Shown here one piece after another: positions 8,099-17,258 of a DNA stretch of 39,977 nt. The DNA is from Lachnospiraceae bacterium (lineage in GTDB: Bacteria > Bacillota > Clostridia > Lachnospirales > Lachnospiraceae). The notes beneath the pieces were generated by a model. It did not search any database. It was not told where the DNA came from and saw only the letters and a list, made by a program, of their open reading frames with translations. Each line of letters begins with the position of its first letter. Position 1 is the stretch's first letter. A program made the translations under genes and the position numbers. The stretch is taken from contig JAJQFS010000041.1 of the NCBI GenBank assembly GCA_021200995.1, forward strand, positions 1 to 39,977, read 5' to 3'.

Positions 8099-8899
8099 TC
8101 AGTTCCTGGTCACGCCTTCCGGCAGGTAATTGATGCAGGAATTGCCGACCTGGGCGCGGATTCCGCCGTGCGTGGTCTTATAACCGGGGAGATGGTCAAA
8201 GGGTACCAGATCGGGACTGCCGTTCACAATATGCTGCGCGGCGGTAATGAAATCATCCAGATATTCTTTCACGATGGGGCAGCCGTTGTGGTTGGGCATG
8301 ATGAAATCATATTCGGATTCCCGTTCTTTCAGCCGGATGCAGTTTTTTAAGAAAGCGCCGACGGTTGAAAACTCTCCCAGGTTTGCCTGTCCTGAGTCGA
8401 ACTCGTCTCCGCAAAACAGCAGGCGTCTTCTGTGGTCGATAAAGGACAGCGAACTGTCTGAATGGGCAGGGGTCCATAAAACCTCCACGTCTCTGCCGCC
8501 TAAGTGAAAGACATCACCATCGTTGACAGGAAGCATCTCATAATCCGGGTAGGGCATGTTGGCAAGCCAGGCTTCATCTAACGGGGAGAACGGGGTGTTG
8601 GCATAGGACATGGCGTTGGGGTACATATATACCTTTGGGAACCAGCGGTTGCCGCCGGTATGATCAAAATGTCCATGGGTATTGACGGCCAGGAGCTCTT
8701 TCCCGTCCCGAAGCTCCTCCACGATATTGGGAAAGTCTCCCCGCCCGTAGGCGGTGTCGATTAACAGCGCCTTTTCCCCGCCTAAAAGCAGGAAGGTGTC
8801 GAGCGCTTCCCCATAATGAATGATATAGGTGTCCTCAAATAATTTCCAGTAACGGTATTCCTCGTCATCCGGAAGGGATACAATATTGTAATGCCACAT
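8099..8899 (-). CDS. metallo-beta-lactamase fold hydrolase
   Basis: A 266-residue protein with the metal-binding signature NTHGHFDHTGG (His75, His77, Asp79, His80), a later AHSDSSLSF segment holding the third histidine, and FCGDEFDSG giving the bridging Asp. MPNHNG near residue 200 supplies the last ligand. This places it in the MBL-fold superfamily (hydrolysis of thioesters, lactones or phosphoesters with two metal ions). The exact substrate is unknown. The leftward ATG at 8899 follows AAAGGAGATCAAA, a good ribosome site. It is the distal gene of a two-gene leftward unit with the amidotransferase-like gene, 83 bases apart. Confidence 0.85.
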   Translation of the reverse strand: MWHYNIVSLPDDEEYRYWKLFEDTYIIHYGEALDTFLLLGGEKALLIDTAYGRGDFPNIVEELRDGKELLAVNTHGHFDHTGGNRWFPKVYMYPNAMSYANTPFSPLDEAWLANMPYPDYEMLPVNDGDVFHLGGRDVEVLWTPAHSDSSLSFIDHRRRLLFCGDEFDSGQANLGEFSTVGAFLKNCIRLKERESEYDFIMPNHNGCPIVKEYLDDFITAAQHIVNGSPDLVPFDHLPGYKTTHGGIRAQVGNSCINYLPEGVTRN

Positions 8900-8982
8900 T
8901 TTGATCTCCTTTCATATCCGCACGCGGGATATTGTATTGCCATGGGTACTTTGATTACAGGGCCGCTCTTGCGAACGACAGA

Positions 8983-9660
8983 TTATTTCAATCTTTTTTT
9001 AAAAGATTGAAAAACCAGGCTGCCGTCGGACCACCCCTCCACATAGTGGGCGTAAGCCATCCGCTCCGGATGCCACTGCAGGGCCAGAATGGGCAGGTCT
9101 CTGTGATACAGGCCTTCGATCACACCGTCGTCGCTGTATGCACAGACACTGAGACCTTCCGCGATACGGTCCACAGCCTGGTGGTGCGCGCTGTTGATGA
9201 TGATTTCATCATCGTCCCAGATGTCGGTCAGGGGTGTGTCCGGCAGAATCCGGGCGGGGTGATGGGAGTCTTTTCGTTCGTGATTTTCATAATAGGACTG
9301 ATGGTGGTCATGATTCGGCAGATCCTGAATCAGCGTGCCGCCGAAAAAGACATTGATGACCTGGGCGCCCTTACAGATTCCCAGGACAGGCTTTTTATAT
9401 TTCACAAATATGTCCAGTATGTTCAGTTGTGCAAGATCCAGCCACCGTCTGATTTTGCGGCAGCCACAGTTCTCCTGCCCATAAAGAGCAGGATCCATGT
9501 CAGAGCCGCCGGGGAGGATGAGCCCCGCGAAGTCGTTGATATCCAGGCCGACTTCCGTGGGCAGCGAAGTGGAAGCCACCGGCTCCATCCCGGTCTTACT
9601 GACAGCCGCGATATAATTGGTCACTTCATCGAAGGGGCCGCAGATCAGAATTTTTTTCAC
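8983..9660 (-). CDS. class I glutamine amidotransferase-like hydrolase (gamma-glutamyl-GABA hydrolase, PuuD type)
   Basis: A 225-residue protein of the peptidase C26 family. The nucleophile elbow is GICKGAQ with Cys96, and the His-Glu pair is in QWHPE (His197, Glu199). LILPGGSDMDP (48-57) and NSAHHQAVD are typical of gamma-glutamyl-gamma-aminobutyrate hydrolases, which cleave gamma-glutamyl amides. The frame is open from a GTG at 9687, but the GTG at 9660 has a perfect AGGAGG seven bases upstream and starts directly at the first beta strand (VKKILICG), so I prefer it. It is cotranscribed with the MBL hydrolase downstream and diverges from apt. No putrescine pathway genes are nearby, so the physiological substrate is open. 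Confidence 0.85.
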   Translation of the reverse strand: MKKILICGPFDEVTNYIAAVSKTGMEPVASTSLPTEVGLDINDFAGLILPGGSDMDPALYGQENCGCRKIRRWLDLAQLNILDIFVKYKKPVLGICKGAQVINVFFGGTLIQDLPNHDHHQSYYENHERKDSHHPARILPDTPLTDIWDDDEIIINSAHHQAVDRIAEGLSVCAYSDDGVIEGLYHRDLPILALQWHPERMAYAHYVEGWSDGSLVFQSFKKRLK

Positions 9661-9696
9661 AGAATACCTCCTGGCGAAAGAGTTCACTACAGTCTC

Positions 9697-9725
9697 AATT
9701 TATAATATTTCAGGGGTGAAGTCAA
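9697..9725 (-). promoter_or_regulatory. candidate leftward promoter for the amidotransferase-MBL pair
   Basis: On the minus strand TTGACT (9725-9720) and TAAATT (9702-9697) are spaced by 17 bases. The -10 is imperfect, although TATTATAAATT offers alternatives. The region overlaps the second copy of the 17-mer that also occurs at 7082-7098. Confidence 0.45.
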
Positions 9726-9754
9726 GGTTACGAAGGTAAAAGACAGTTCACCCC
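9713..9754. repeat. inverted repeat in the divergent apt intergenic region
   Basis: GGGGTGAA (9713-9720) and TTCACCCC (9747-9754) are perfect inverted 8-mers separated by 26 bases. They lie between the leftward and rightward promoters and overlap the leftward -35. This is a plausible operator for a dimeric regulator of one or both divergent transcripts; no regulator is identified. Confidence 0.4.
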
Positions 9755-9782
9755 GATTTTTACCCCGACTTTATCATTTATT

Positions 9783-9811
9783 TTGACATTTTTAATAAAA
9801 GCACTTATAAT
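9783..9811 (+). promoter_or_regulatory. consensus sigma-A promoter for apt-rel
   Basis: TTGACA (9783-9788) and TATAAT (9806-9811) both match consensus exactly and are separated by the optimal 17 bases. Transcription would start near 9818, about 48 bases before the apt ATG. Confidence 0.88.
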
Positions 9812-9865
9812 GGCAGGTAGTTGTTTTTTACAGCGGAGAAAGCGTATTTTATGGAGGAAATGCAA

Positions 9866-10390
9866 ATGAAGGACATTGACGGTTATATCAGAAGTATTCC
9901 GGATTTTCCGGAACCGGGGATTATTTTCAGGGATATTACCAGCATCTTACAGGACGCGGAAGGATTTCAGGTCGCGATCGACGATATGCAGGAGCTGATT
10001 GACGATCTGGATTATGATGTGGTAGTGGGGGCGGAGAGCAGAGGCTTTGTATTTGGGGCGCCTCTTGCATATAATAATAAAAAGGGCCTGGTTTTAATCC
10101 GTAAAAAGGGCAAGCTCCCCTGCGAGGTCGTCTCCAAGGAGTACGCGTTGGAGTATGGCACCGCGACGATTGAGATTCATAAGGACGCCATCAAACCGGG
10201 ACAGAAGGTCCTTTTGGTGGATGACCTGATCGCGACCGGCGGCACCACGAAGGCCATGATCGAGCTGGTGGAGGAGCTGGGCGGCGTGGTCGCGGGCGTG
10301 GTTGTGCTGATCGAGCTGGCCGGCTTAAAAGGCCGTGAGGTCATCAAAGGATATCGCCTGGACGCTGTGAAGACTTACGACGGCAAATAA
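9866..10390 (+). CDS. apt: adenine phosphoribosyltransferase
   Basis: A 174-residue enzyme that salvages adenine with PRPP to AMP in the cytoplasm. The PRPP-binding motif VLLVDDLIATGGT (about residues 112-124) is complete, and the N-terminal IPDFPEPGIIFRDIT and the GAESRGF loop are characteristic of Apt. The length equals the usual 170-175. The frame is open from a TTG at 9821, but the ATG at 9866 follows GGAGG by 8 bases and gives the standard N terminus. Apt directly before rel is a common Firmicute arrangement. It lies 54 bases behind a consensus promoter. Confidence 0.96.
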   Translation: MKDIDGYIRSIPDFPEPGIIFRDITSILQDAEGFQVAIDDMQELIDDLDYDVVVGAESRGFVFGAPLAYNNKKGLVLIRKKGKLPCEVVSKEYALEYGTATIEIHKDAIKPGQKVLLVDDLIATGGTTKAMIELVEELGGVVAGVVVLIELAGLKGREVIKGYRLDAVKTYDGK

Positions 10391-10438
10391 AAGTTTTATC
10401 ATATACAGTACATAAAGACAAACCTGGAGACATGGCGT

Positions 10439-12730
10439 ATGAGTGACGAAGTGAACACCAAAATTATCGATGACGGACGCATTGAGAAGCTTCCGGAGTA
10501 TCTTTCTCCGGAGGAGCTTTATCATGATCTGATTGACCGAATCAGGAAGTATCATCCGTCGGACGATATCAGCTTAATTGAAAAAGCCTTTCAGGTGGCA
10601 AACGACGCTCATAAGGATCAGTACCGTAAGTCCGGCGAGCCCTATATCATCCATCCGCTCTACGTGGCGATCATTCTGGCTGACCTGGAAATGGACAAGG
10701 AAACCATCGCCGCCGGCCTTCTGCACGACGTGGTGGAGGACACCATCTACACCAAGGAGCAGCTGGCGGAGGAGTTTGGCCAGGATGTGGCGGATTTGGT
10801 GGACGGCGTCACCAAGCTGGAGAAGCTGCCGACTTTCAACGGCGACGGGACGGCGGACAGACAGGAGATGCAGGCGGAGAACCTGCGCAAGATGTTTCTT
10901 GCCATGGCACGTGACATCCGTGTCATTATCATAAAGCTTGCCGATCGCCTGCATAATATGCGTACGCTCAAGCATATGCCGCCGGAGAAGCAGCAGCGCA
11001 TTTCCAGAGAGACGCTGGAAATCTACGCGCCCATCGCCGAGCGCCTGGGCATTATGAAAATCAAGGTGGAGTTAGACGATCTGAGCCTGAAATATCTGGA
11101 GCCGGACGTCTATTACGACCTGGTGGATAAGGTCGCCATCCGCAAAAATGTCCGCGAGAAATATATCCAGTCTATCGTCGATGAGGTCAGCGAACACATG
11201 AAAAACGCCGGCATCGAGGCGAAGGTGGACGGCCGCATCAAGCATTTCTTCAGCATTTACAAAAAGATGAAGAATCAGAATAAGACCATTGACCAGATCT
11301 ATGATCTGTTCGCGGTCCGCATCATTGTCAATGATGTGAAGGACTGTTACGCGGCGTTAGGGATTATTCATGAGATGTATAAGCCTATTCCGGGGCGTTT
11401 TAAAGACTATATCGCCATGCCGAAGCCCAATATGTACCAGTCGCTGCACACGACTCTGATCGGCGAGAACGGGCAGATGTTTGAGATTCAGATCCGCACC
11501 TTTGAGATGCACAAGGCGGCTGAGTACGGCATCGCCGCGCACTGGAAATATAAAGAGGCCGCGGACGGCAAAAAGACCGAGGCCGGGGACGATGAGAAAA
11601 TGGCGTGGCTGCGCCAGATCTTGGAGTGGCAGCAGGACAGCGCTGACAATAAGGAATTCCTGAACATTATTAAGAGCGGTCTGGATCTGTTTACCGACCA
11701 GGTATATTGTCTGACGCCAAACGGCGATGTCAAGACCCTTCCTGTGGGATCTACCCCTGTGGATTTTGCTTACAGCATTCATTCCGCGGTGGGCAATAAG
11801 ATGATCGGCGCCAGAGTCAACGGAAAGCTTGTCAATATTGATTATGAACTGAATAACGGCGACTGTGTGGAGATTCTGACCAGTTTAAACTCCAAGGGCC
11901 CCAGCCGTGATTGGCTTAAGCTTGCCAAATCCACGCAGGCGAGAAACAAAATCAATCAGTGGTTTAAGAACGAATTCAAAGAGGATAATATCATCAAGGG
12001 CAAGGAGATGCTGGATAATTACTGCAAAGTAAAAAGCATCAACCTTTCTCAGATGATGGTGCCGCAGTATAAGGAAGCCATCATGAAAAAATACGGCTTC
12101 CGCGACTGGGACAGCGTGCTGGCGGCCATTGGCCATGGAGGCTTAAAGGAAGGCCAGATTGTGAACCGCATGCAGGAATACTACGAGCGGGATCACAAAA
12201 AGGAGCAGACCAACGAGGAGGTTCTGGAGACCATCCGTGAAAACTCAAGGGATAATTCCGTTCGGATGGCGCCCAAGAGCGGCATCACCGTCAAGGGCAT
12301 TCATGACCTGGCTGTGCGTTTCTCCAAGTGCTGTTCGCCGGTGCCGGGGGATGAGATTGTGGGCTTTATTACCCGCGGCAGGGGCATTTCCATTCATCGC
12401 ACGGACTGCCCGAATATCATGGCGCTGTCCGATGTGGACAGGGAGCGTCTGATGGAGGCGGACTGGGCGGATATGGGCGACGGAGGGAGCAAATATTTCG
12501 CCGATATCACGATCTATGCTTATAACCGCAATGGCCTGCTGGCGGATATTTCCAAGACCCTGACAGAGAAAAATATCGACATTCTCTCCATGACGACGCG
12601 GACCTCCAAGGACGGGATCGCTACGATGCAGACTACCTTTGAGGTGTCCTCCAAGGAGGAACTGGGGAGGGTAGTGGATAAGATTAAGACGATCCCCAGT
12701 GTGATGGATATCGAGCGGACGACAGGGTGA
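10439..12730 (+). CDS. rel: bifunctional (p)ppGpp synthetase/hydrolase, RelA/SpoT (Rel)
   Basis: The 763-residue protein has the full long-RSH plan. The N-terminal HD hydrolase has HDVVED at 96-101 and is intact, so it should degrade (p)ppGpp. The synthetase domain follows (GRIKHFFSIYKKM through YQSLHTTLIG and EIQIRTFEMHKAAEYG). Next are a TGS domain (VYCLTPNGDVKTLP), a conserved-cysteine domain (CCSPVPGDEIVGFITRGRG) and a C-terminal ACT domain ending at VMDIERTTG. The enzyme controls the stringent response to amino acid shortage at the ribosome. The ATG at 10439 has a moderate GGAG about 10 bases upstream. It is 48 bases behind apt and most likely read from the same promoter. Confidence 0.96.
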   Translation: MSDEVNTKIIDDGRIEKLPEYLSPEELYHDLIDRIRKYHPSDDISLIEKAFQVANDAHKDQYRKSGEPYIIHPLYVAIILADLEMDKETIAAGLLHDVVEDTIYTKEQLAEEFGQDVADLVDGVTKLEKLPTFNGDGTADRQEMQAENLRKMFLAMARDIRVIIIKLADRLHNMRTLKHMPPEKQQRISRETLEIYAPIAERLGIMKIKVELDDLSLKYLEPDVYYDLVDKVAIRKNVREKYIQSIVDEVSEHMKNAGIEAKVDGRIKHFFSIYKKMKNQNKTIDQIYDLFAVRIIVNDVKDCYAALGIIHEMYKPIPGRFKDYIAMPKPNMYQSLHTTLIGENGQMFEIQIRTFEMHKAAEYGIAAHWKYKEAADGKKTEAGDDEKMAWLRQILEWQQDSADNKEFLNIIKSGLDLFTDQVYCLTPNGDVKTLPVGSTPVDFAYSIHSAVGNKMIGARVNGKLVNIDYELNNGDCVEILTSLNSKGPSRDWLKLAKSTQARNKINQWFKNEFKEDNIIKGKEMLDNYCKVKSINLSQMMVPQYKEAIMKKYGFRDWDSVLAAIGHGGLKEGQIVNRMQEYYERDHKKEQTNEEVLETIRENSRDNSVRMAPKSGITVKGIHDLAVRFSKCCSPVPGDEIVGFITRGRGISIHRTDCPNIMALSDVDRERLMEADWADMGDGGSKYFADITIYAYNRNGLLADISKTLTEKNIDILSMTTRTSKDGIATMQTTFEVSSKEELGRVVDKIKTIPSVMDIERTTG

Positions 12731-12826
12731 GACTGACCAGGAATGTGCCCGGAGTCATGAAGTGAACGATGTACGCGGCGGGATAGAGAAATCGCCCGCG
12801 GCAGACTTAGAAAGGACAGCGGACAG

Positions 12827-13477
12827 ATGAGCGAAATCAAAATCGGACGTATGGTCTTGGGCTGGTGTCAGACCAACTGTTATTTTTTATATAAAGAGGA
12901 CCAGAAACTTGAAAATGGGCATATTCCGGTGATTTTTGTGGATCCCGCGGATCAGGGCGCCGGAATTTATCAGGCCCTTTTGAAAAACGGCTTTGAGGTG
13001 GCCGCGATCCTGCTGACGCACGGGCACTTTGACCATATTCTGGGGGCGCAGGAGCTGCGCAGAAAAAGTGGCGCGAAGATTTACGCGTACGCCGGAGAGG
13101 ACAGGCTGTTGCGCGACAGCGGACTGAATTTAAGCGCCGGCAACGGAGTGGGTTGTACCGTCAAGGTAAACGGTTACTTACAGGATGGGGAGAAATTCTC
13201 CGCCGCGGGCATGGAGTGCGAGTTGATTGCCACGCCTGGTCATACCGAGGGCAGCTGCTGTTTTTATTTTAAAGAGGGCGGAATCCTTATAGCCGGAGAT
13301 ACGCTGTTTGAGGAAAGCGTGGGACGCACGGATTTCCCCACCGGTTCCATGTCCGCGCTGGTGCGCAGCGTCAAAGAGAGGCTGTTTGTCCTGCCGGATG
13401 AGACGAAGGTGTATCCGGGCCACGGCGGCTCCACCACGATTGGTTGGGAGAAGGAACACAATCCGTTTTTCACATAA
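12827..13477 (+). CDS. MBL-fold hydrolase, glyoxalase II-like
   Basis: A 216-residue protein with LTHGHFDHILG (His65, His67, Asp69, His70), a TPGHTEGS segment with the third His, IAGDTLF with the bridging Asp, and the C-terminal PGHGGSTTIGWEKEHNPFF seen in small glyoxalase II-like hydrolases (YcbL type). A role in cleaving hydroxyacyl-thioesters or other activated esters is likely but unproven. The gene lies between rel and hemZ, a fixed neighbourhood in many clostridia. A GC-rich hairpin-prone stretch (12771-12798) precedes its start. The ribosome site (AAAGGA) is rather far from the ATG. Confidence 0.88.
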   Translation: MSEIKIGRMVLGWCQTNCYFLYKEDQKLENGHIPVIFVDPADQGAGIYQALLKNGFEVAAILLTHGHFDHILGAQELRRKSGAKIYAYAGEDRLLRDSGLNLSAGNGVGCTVKVNGYLQDGEKFSAAGMECELIATPGHTEGSCCFYFKEGGILIAGDTLFEESVGRTDFPTGSMSALVRSVKERLFVLPDETKVYPGHGGSTTIGWEKEHNPFFT

Positions 13478-13482
13478 ATGAT

Positions 13483-14982
13483 ATGTATATTATTACTCTG
13501 AATACAGCAAAATTTGAATACGACATCCACTCTCTGGTGAAGGCTTTTTATCCGGAGGAGACGGTGAAGGTGATTACGCCCGGGACGGACGCCTGGAAGG
13601 CGGAAGGATACCGCGCGCAGGCGGCCTGGCAGGGAAGTATCGCGCTTGGGAAGCAGGAAATCCGGGTGACTCTGCCTCTGAACAGGAGCAGCCGGAATAT
13701 ACAGGAGAAGGAAAAAGCAGTACTGACCCGAGAGGCGGTCATTCCGGATGGCACAGTTTATCTGGGCGCGGAATATAAAGATCTTCTGAAATCCCTCCTG
13801 TATCGTTCCCTGTGTGACGTCACAGGCAAAACGCTCCCCTGGGGTAACCTGATCGGCATTCGTCCCACCAAGATCGCCATGTAGAGGCTGGAAGCGGGAG
13901 AGAGTGATCAGGAGATCCTGAATTTCTATAAAGAGCATCATTTTGTCAGAGATACAAAGGCGGGACTGGCGCTTGATATCACGAAGCGGGAGCGGCGGAT
14001 TTTAAGCCGCCTTCATTATGAGAACGGCTACAGTCTCTATATTGGTATTCCCTTTTGCCCCACTACCTGCCTTTACTGCTCTTTTACCTCCTTTCCGATT
14101 GCCTCCTTCAGACAGAAGGTGGATCGGTATATTGACTGTCTGATCCGGGAACTGGATTTCACGGCGCAGGCCTGCGGGGACAAAATTCTGGATACCGTTT
14201 ACATCGGCGGCGGCACGCCGACCACGCTGGAACCCATTCAGATGGACCGGCTTTTGACGGCTCTGGAAGAACGGCTGGATTTAAGCCATTTACAGGAATT
14301 TACTGTGGAGGCGGGGCGCGCGGACTCCATCACGGAGGCGAAGCTTCAGGTCTTAAAAAAACATGGCGTCACCCGCATCAGCGTCAATCCACAGACCATG
14401 CAGCAGGAGACGCTGGATTTCATCGGCAGGCGGCATACCGTGGAGCAGGTATATGAGGCTTACCGCCTGGCCAGGAATCTGGGCTTTGATAATATCAATA
14501 TGGATCTGATCCTAGGGTTACCAGGGGAGGATGAGACCGCGGTTGCGGATACCATTGAAAAGGTGAAGGCTCTTGCTCCGGACAGCCTGACCGTTCACTC
14601 GCTGGCGATCAAAAAGGCCAGCCGTCTGGCGAAATGGATCGAGCAAAATGACCGTTCCGCTTTGAAAAATACAGATGAGACCATGGCCATCGCCGCGGCG
14701 GGAGCGGAAGCGCTCCATATGCAGCCCTATTACCTGTACCGGCAGAAAAATATGGCCGGCAGCTTTGAAAACGTGGGCTACGCAAAAGAAGGGAAATACG
14801 GCATTTACAATATTCTCATCATGGAGGAGCTGCAGACCATTGTGGCTCTGGGCGCGGGTACGATCACGAAGGCGGTCTTTCCTGGCGGAAGGATCGAGCG
14901 TTGCGACTGTGTCAAAGAGGTGGACATGTACATGGATGAGATCGACGAGATGATTGCGCGCAAGCGGAAGCTGCTGCAGTAA
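13483..14982 (+). pseudogene. hemZ: hemZ-like radical SAM coproporphyrinogen dehydrogenase, split by an in-frame amber codon
   Basis: The frame from ATG 13483 encodes 133 residues ending in IGIRPTKIAM, then meets TAG at 13882-13884. The same frame continues without further stops to TAA at 14980-14982. Joined, the product would be about 499 codons, normal for HemZ. The downstream half holds the radical SAM cluster motif CPTTCLYC, an IGGGTPTT motif and the HemZ-type C terminus. A single base change (for instance from CAG, AAG or GAG) explains the stop. Other genes here end in TAG, so the codon is a genuine stop in this genome. Translation restart at GTG 14119 would lack the 4Fe-4S motif. HemZ-like proteins are thought to act in anaerobic porphyrin synthesis. 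It could be a real null allele or a sequencing error. Confidence 0.88.
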
Positions 14983-15098
14983 ACTTCTGACGGACGAATG
15001 AACAGGAAATAGGGCGTTGTTCTATAGAGATAAGACGGAGATTTCGATGATTTTCTTTGAAAGCATCAGCCGAAAAACAATAATGGAGGACTTTATAT

Positions 15099-16361
15099 AT
15101 GGCTTTAAGTAAAAAGCCGGTGACCGGCATGAGAGATATCCTGCCCGGTGAGATGCAGGTGAGGGACTATGTGACAGGGGTGATCAAGGAAACCTACGCG
15201 AAGTTTGGCTTCACGTCCATCGAGACTCCCTGCGTGGAAAATATCGCCAATTTAAGCAGTAAACAGGGCGGCGAGAACGAGAAGCTGATTTTCAAAATTT
15301 TAAAAAGAGGAGAGAAGCTGAACCTTGAAAATGCGCAAAGTGAGGCAGATTTAGTGGACGGCGGGCTTCGCTATGACCTGACCGTGCCGCTGGTGCGTTT
15401 TTACAGCAACAACGCAAACTCCCTGCCGTCGCCTTTTAAGGCACTGCAGATTGGTAATGTGTGGCGCGCGGACCGTCCGCAGCGGGGCAGATATCGCCAG
15501 TTTATGCAGTGCGATATCGACATTTTAGGGGAGCCAAGCAACTTAGCGGAGATCGAGCTGATCCTGGCGACCACCACCACATTGAGCAAACTGGAGTTTC
15601 GCAATTTCCAGATTCGCATCAACGACCGTCAGATTTTAAAAGCCATGGCTTCCTATGCCGGTTTCAATGAGGCGGACTATGACCAGGTCTTCATTATCCT
15701 GGATAAGATGGACAAGATTGGTGCGGACGGCGTGAAGCGCGAATTGATGGAGTTGGGATATTCTGAGGAAATCTGTGACAAATATATGGCGCTTTTTACG
15801 CAGATTGCCGAGGCGGAGAATGGACCGGCTTTTATTGCCGAAAAGCTTAAGGACATTCTGCCGCAAGGCGTGATGGCTTCCTTTATGGAGATCATTGACA
15901 GCGTGAAGGCGACGCAGGAGGATACCTTTGAGATCGTTTTCGATCCGACGCTGGTGCGCGGCATGAGCTATTATACCGGCACCATCTTTGAGATTGCCAT
16001 GCCGGAGTTTGGCGGCAGCTGCGGCGGCGGCGGACGGTATGACAAAATGGTGGGCAGGTTCACCAGTAACGACGTGCCGGCCTGCGGCTTTTCCATCGGC
16101 TTTGAGCGCATCATTTTATTGTTGATGGAACGGGGCTTTCAGGTGCCGGGTGCGCCGAAAAAGGTTGCTTATCTGATTGAAAAGGGCGTTCGCGGTGAAA
16201 GTTTAAGTCAGATTATCGCACAGGCTCAGGAAGCGCGTAAGGACGGCACACAGGTGCTGGTCGTGCACATGAATAAAAATAAAAAATTCCAGAAGGATAA
16301 TCTCACGAAGGAAGACTACACGGAATTTGTAGAGTTCTATCAGGAAAAGCTGAAAGTATAA
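15099..16361 (+). CDS. hisS: histidyl-tRNA synthetase
   Basis: A 420-residue class II aminoacyl-tRNA synthetase that charges tRNA-His. Motif 1 lies in the GMRDILP and FTSIETP region, motif 2 in the QIGNVWRADRPQRGRYRQFMQCDID region, and the histidine-specific LVRGMSYYTG and GGGGRYD segments are present before motif 3 (FSIGFERI). The C-terminal anticodon domain (about 330-420) is complete. The ATG at 15099 follows GGAGG. The 116-base gap after hemZ is too short for a T-box and shows no T-box sequence. It is colinear with the rel-hemZ group. Confidence 0.96.
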   Translation: MALSKKPVTGMRDILPGEMQVRDYVTGVIKETYAKFGFTSIETPCVENIANLSSKQGGENEKLIFKILKRGEKLNLENAQSEADLVDGGLRYDLTVPLVRFYSNNANSLPSPFKALQIGNVWRADRPQRGRYRQFMQCDIDILGEPSNLAEIELILATTTTLSKLEFRNFQIRINDRQILKAMASYAGFNEADYDQVFIILDKMDKIGADGVKRELMELGYSEEICDKYMALFTQIAEAENGPAFIAEKLKDILPQGVMASFMEIIDSVKATQEDTFEIVFDPTLVRGMSYYTGTIFEIAMPEFGGSCGGGGRYDKMVGRFTSNDVPACGFSIGFERIILLLMERGFQVPGAPKKVAYLIEKGVRGESLSQIIAQAQEARKDGTQVLVVHMNKNKKFQKDNLTKEDYTEFVEFYQEKLKV

Positions 16362-16364
16362 CTG

Positions 16365-16383
16365 CCGTGCGCGTAAAGCACGG
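16365..16383 (+). other. hairpin after hisS
   Basis: CCGTGC (16365-16370) and GCACGG (16378-16383) form a 6-bp stem with a 7-base loop, directly behind the hisS stop. No T-run follows, so it is more likely an mRNA processing or stability element than a terminator. Confidence 0.4.
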
Positions 16384-16430
16384 ACAGAGGGGAACCTGAG
16401 AATAGAAACTGCCCGGAAGGGCGCTGGAAA

Positions 16431-17198
16431 GTGAACAATATCATGGAGCTGAATCTTTACGTGATGGATATCAGGGAACTGGAAAACGCGGATTTGTTTG
16501 CACAGGCATTATGTCTGCTGGATCCCGCACGGAAAGAAAAAGCGATGAGAGCGAAAAACGAAAAAGACCGGGCGCGCCTTGCGGGCGCCGGTCTTTTGTT
16601 GCTTTTAGCGCACGCGGGACTTAACGGAAGTATGCGGCTTACAGACGGAGATATCTTTTGTGGGAAAAGTATGTCTGATGCCGCCCCAAAACAGGCGCAA
16701 AAAGAAGGAAAAAAAGAAAGGGAAAAAGAGGACATTGTGTCAGAAGAAGGCTTGCAAATACTGTCCCCCAACCTTATAATACAGACAATCGTGGATGAGG
16801 AAGAAAAGAGAGGGTATCCGATGTCGGAGGGAATCTTTTATGAGATTTCTGACAGGGGGCGGCCGACCTGGAGGCTTCGCACCGGTCAGGCGGCATATCC
16901 TTATTTTAACTTGTCCCACTCAGGGCATTACGCGGCTCTGGCAGCAGGGAATGTTCTGGTAGGAATTGACATCCAGGAACCCAGAGAAGTCCGGTATCCA
17001 TCGATCGGGGATTATCGAAGCTTCAGCAGACTGGAGAGCTACTTAAAATGTACGGGGCAGGGATTTGCGCACAGGATCGAAACCTGCTATCAGGAGCTGG
17101 AAGAGGCGGAAAACTCCGGCGGCTATTGTTTCTGGGATATTCCCATGCCTGATCGATATGCACTATGGGTTTGCGCGGATGTGGATGACAGGAAATAA
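16431..17198 (+). CDS. 4'-phosphopantetheinyl transferase (Sfp/AcpT type)
   Basis: The 255-residue protein carries the Sfp-type core: YFNLSHSGHYAALA (158-171), VGIDIQ with the Mg-binding acid at Asp180, and FSRLESYLKCTGQG (198-211) with Glu202. These enzymes transfer the phosphopantetheine arm of CoA to acyl or peptidyl carrier proteins. Residues 75-135 are a charged insertion (KEGKKEREKED) not usual for the family. The start could be GTG 16431 or ATG 16443; neither has a strong ribosome site. No carrier-protein synthase cluster is in the window, so the partner is unknown. It follows hisS by 69 bases. Confidence 0.82.
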   Translation: MNNIMELNLYVMDIRELENADLFAQALCLLDPARKEKAMRAKNEKDRARLAGAGLLLLLAHAGLNGSMRLTDGDIFCGKSMSDAAPKQAQKEGKKEREKEDIVSEEGLQILSPNLIIQTIVDEEEKRGYPMSEGIFYEISDRGRPTWRLRTGQAAYPYFNLSHSGHYAALAAGNVLVGIDIQEPREVRYPSIGDYRSFSRLESYLKCTGQGFAHRIETCYQELEEAENSGGYCFWDIPMPDRYALWVCADVDDRK

Positions 17199-17258
17199 AA
17201 CAGCTCTGCCTGATAATGGCAGATTCAGGAGGGGAGAAAATCATAAGGAGGTCATAGC

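Noticed and set aside
8989-9009. CAATCTTTT...AAAAGATTG palindrome as a terminator
   Set aside because: It overlaps the end of the amidotransferase coding region and is an AT-only weak stem with no GC core; termination inside the two-gene unit is not supported.
8932-9705. 257-residue rightward open frame
   Set aside because: It is antisense to the amidotransferase-like gene, whose catalytic motifs and ribosome site are clear; it has no good start site.
13882-13884. TAG in hemZ as pyrrolysine or other recoded codon
   Set aside because: HemZ is not a known recoded protein, no pyl genes are visible, and TAG ends several other genes in the window.
14983-15098. Possible T-box leader before hisS
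   Set aside because: The gap is only 116 bases, and I see no T-box sequence or terminator/antiterminator pair.
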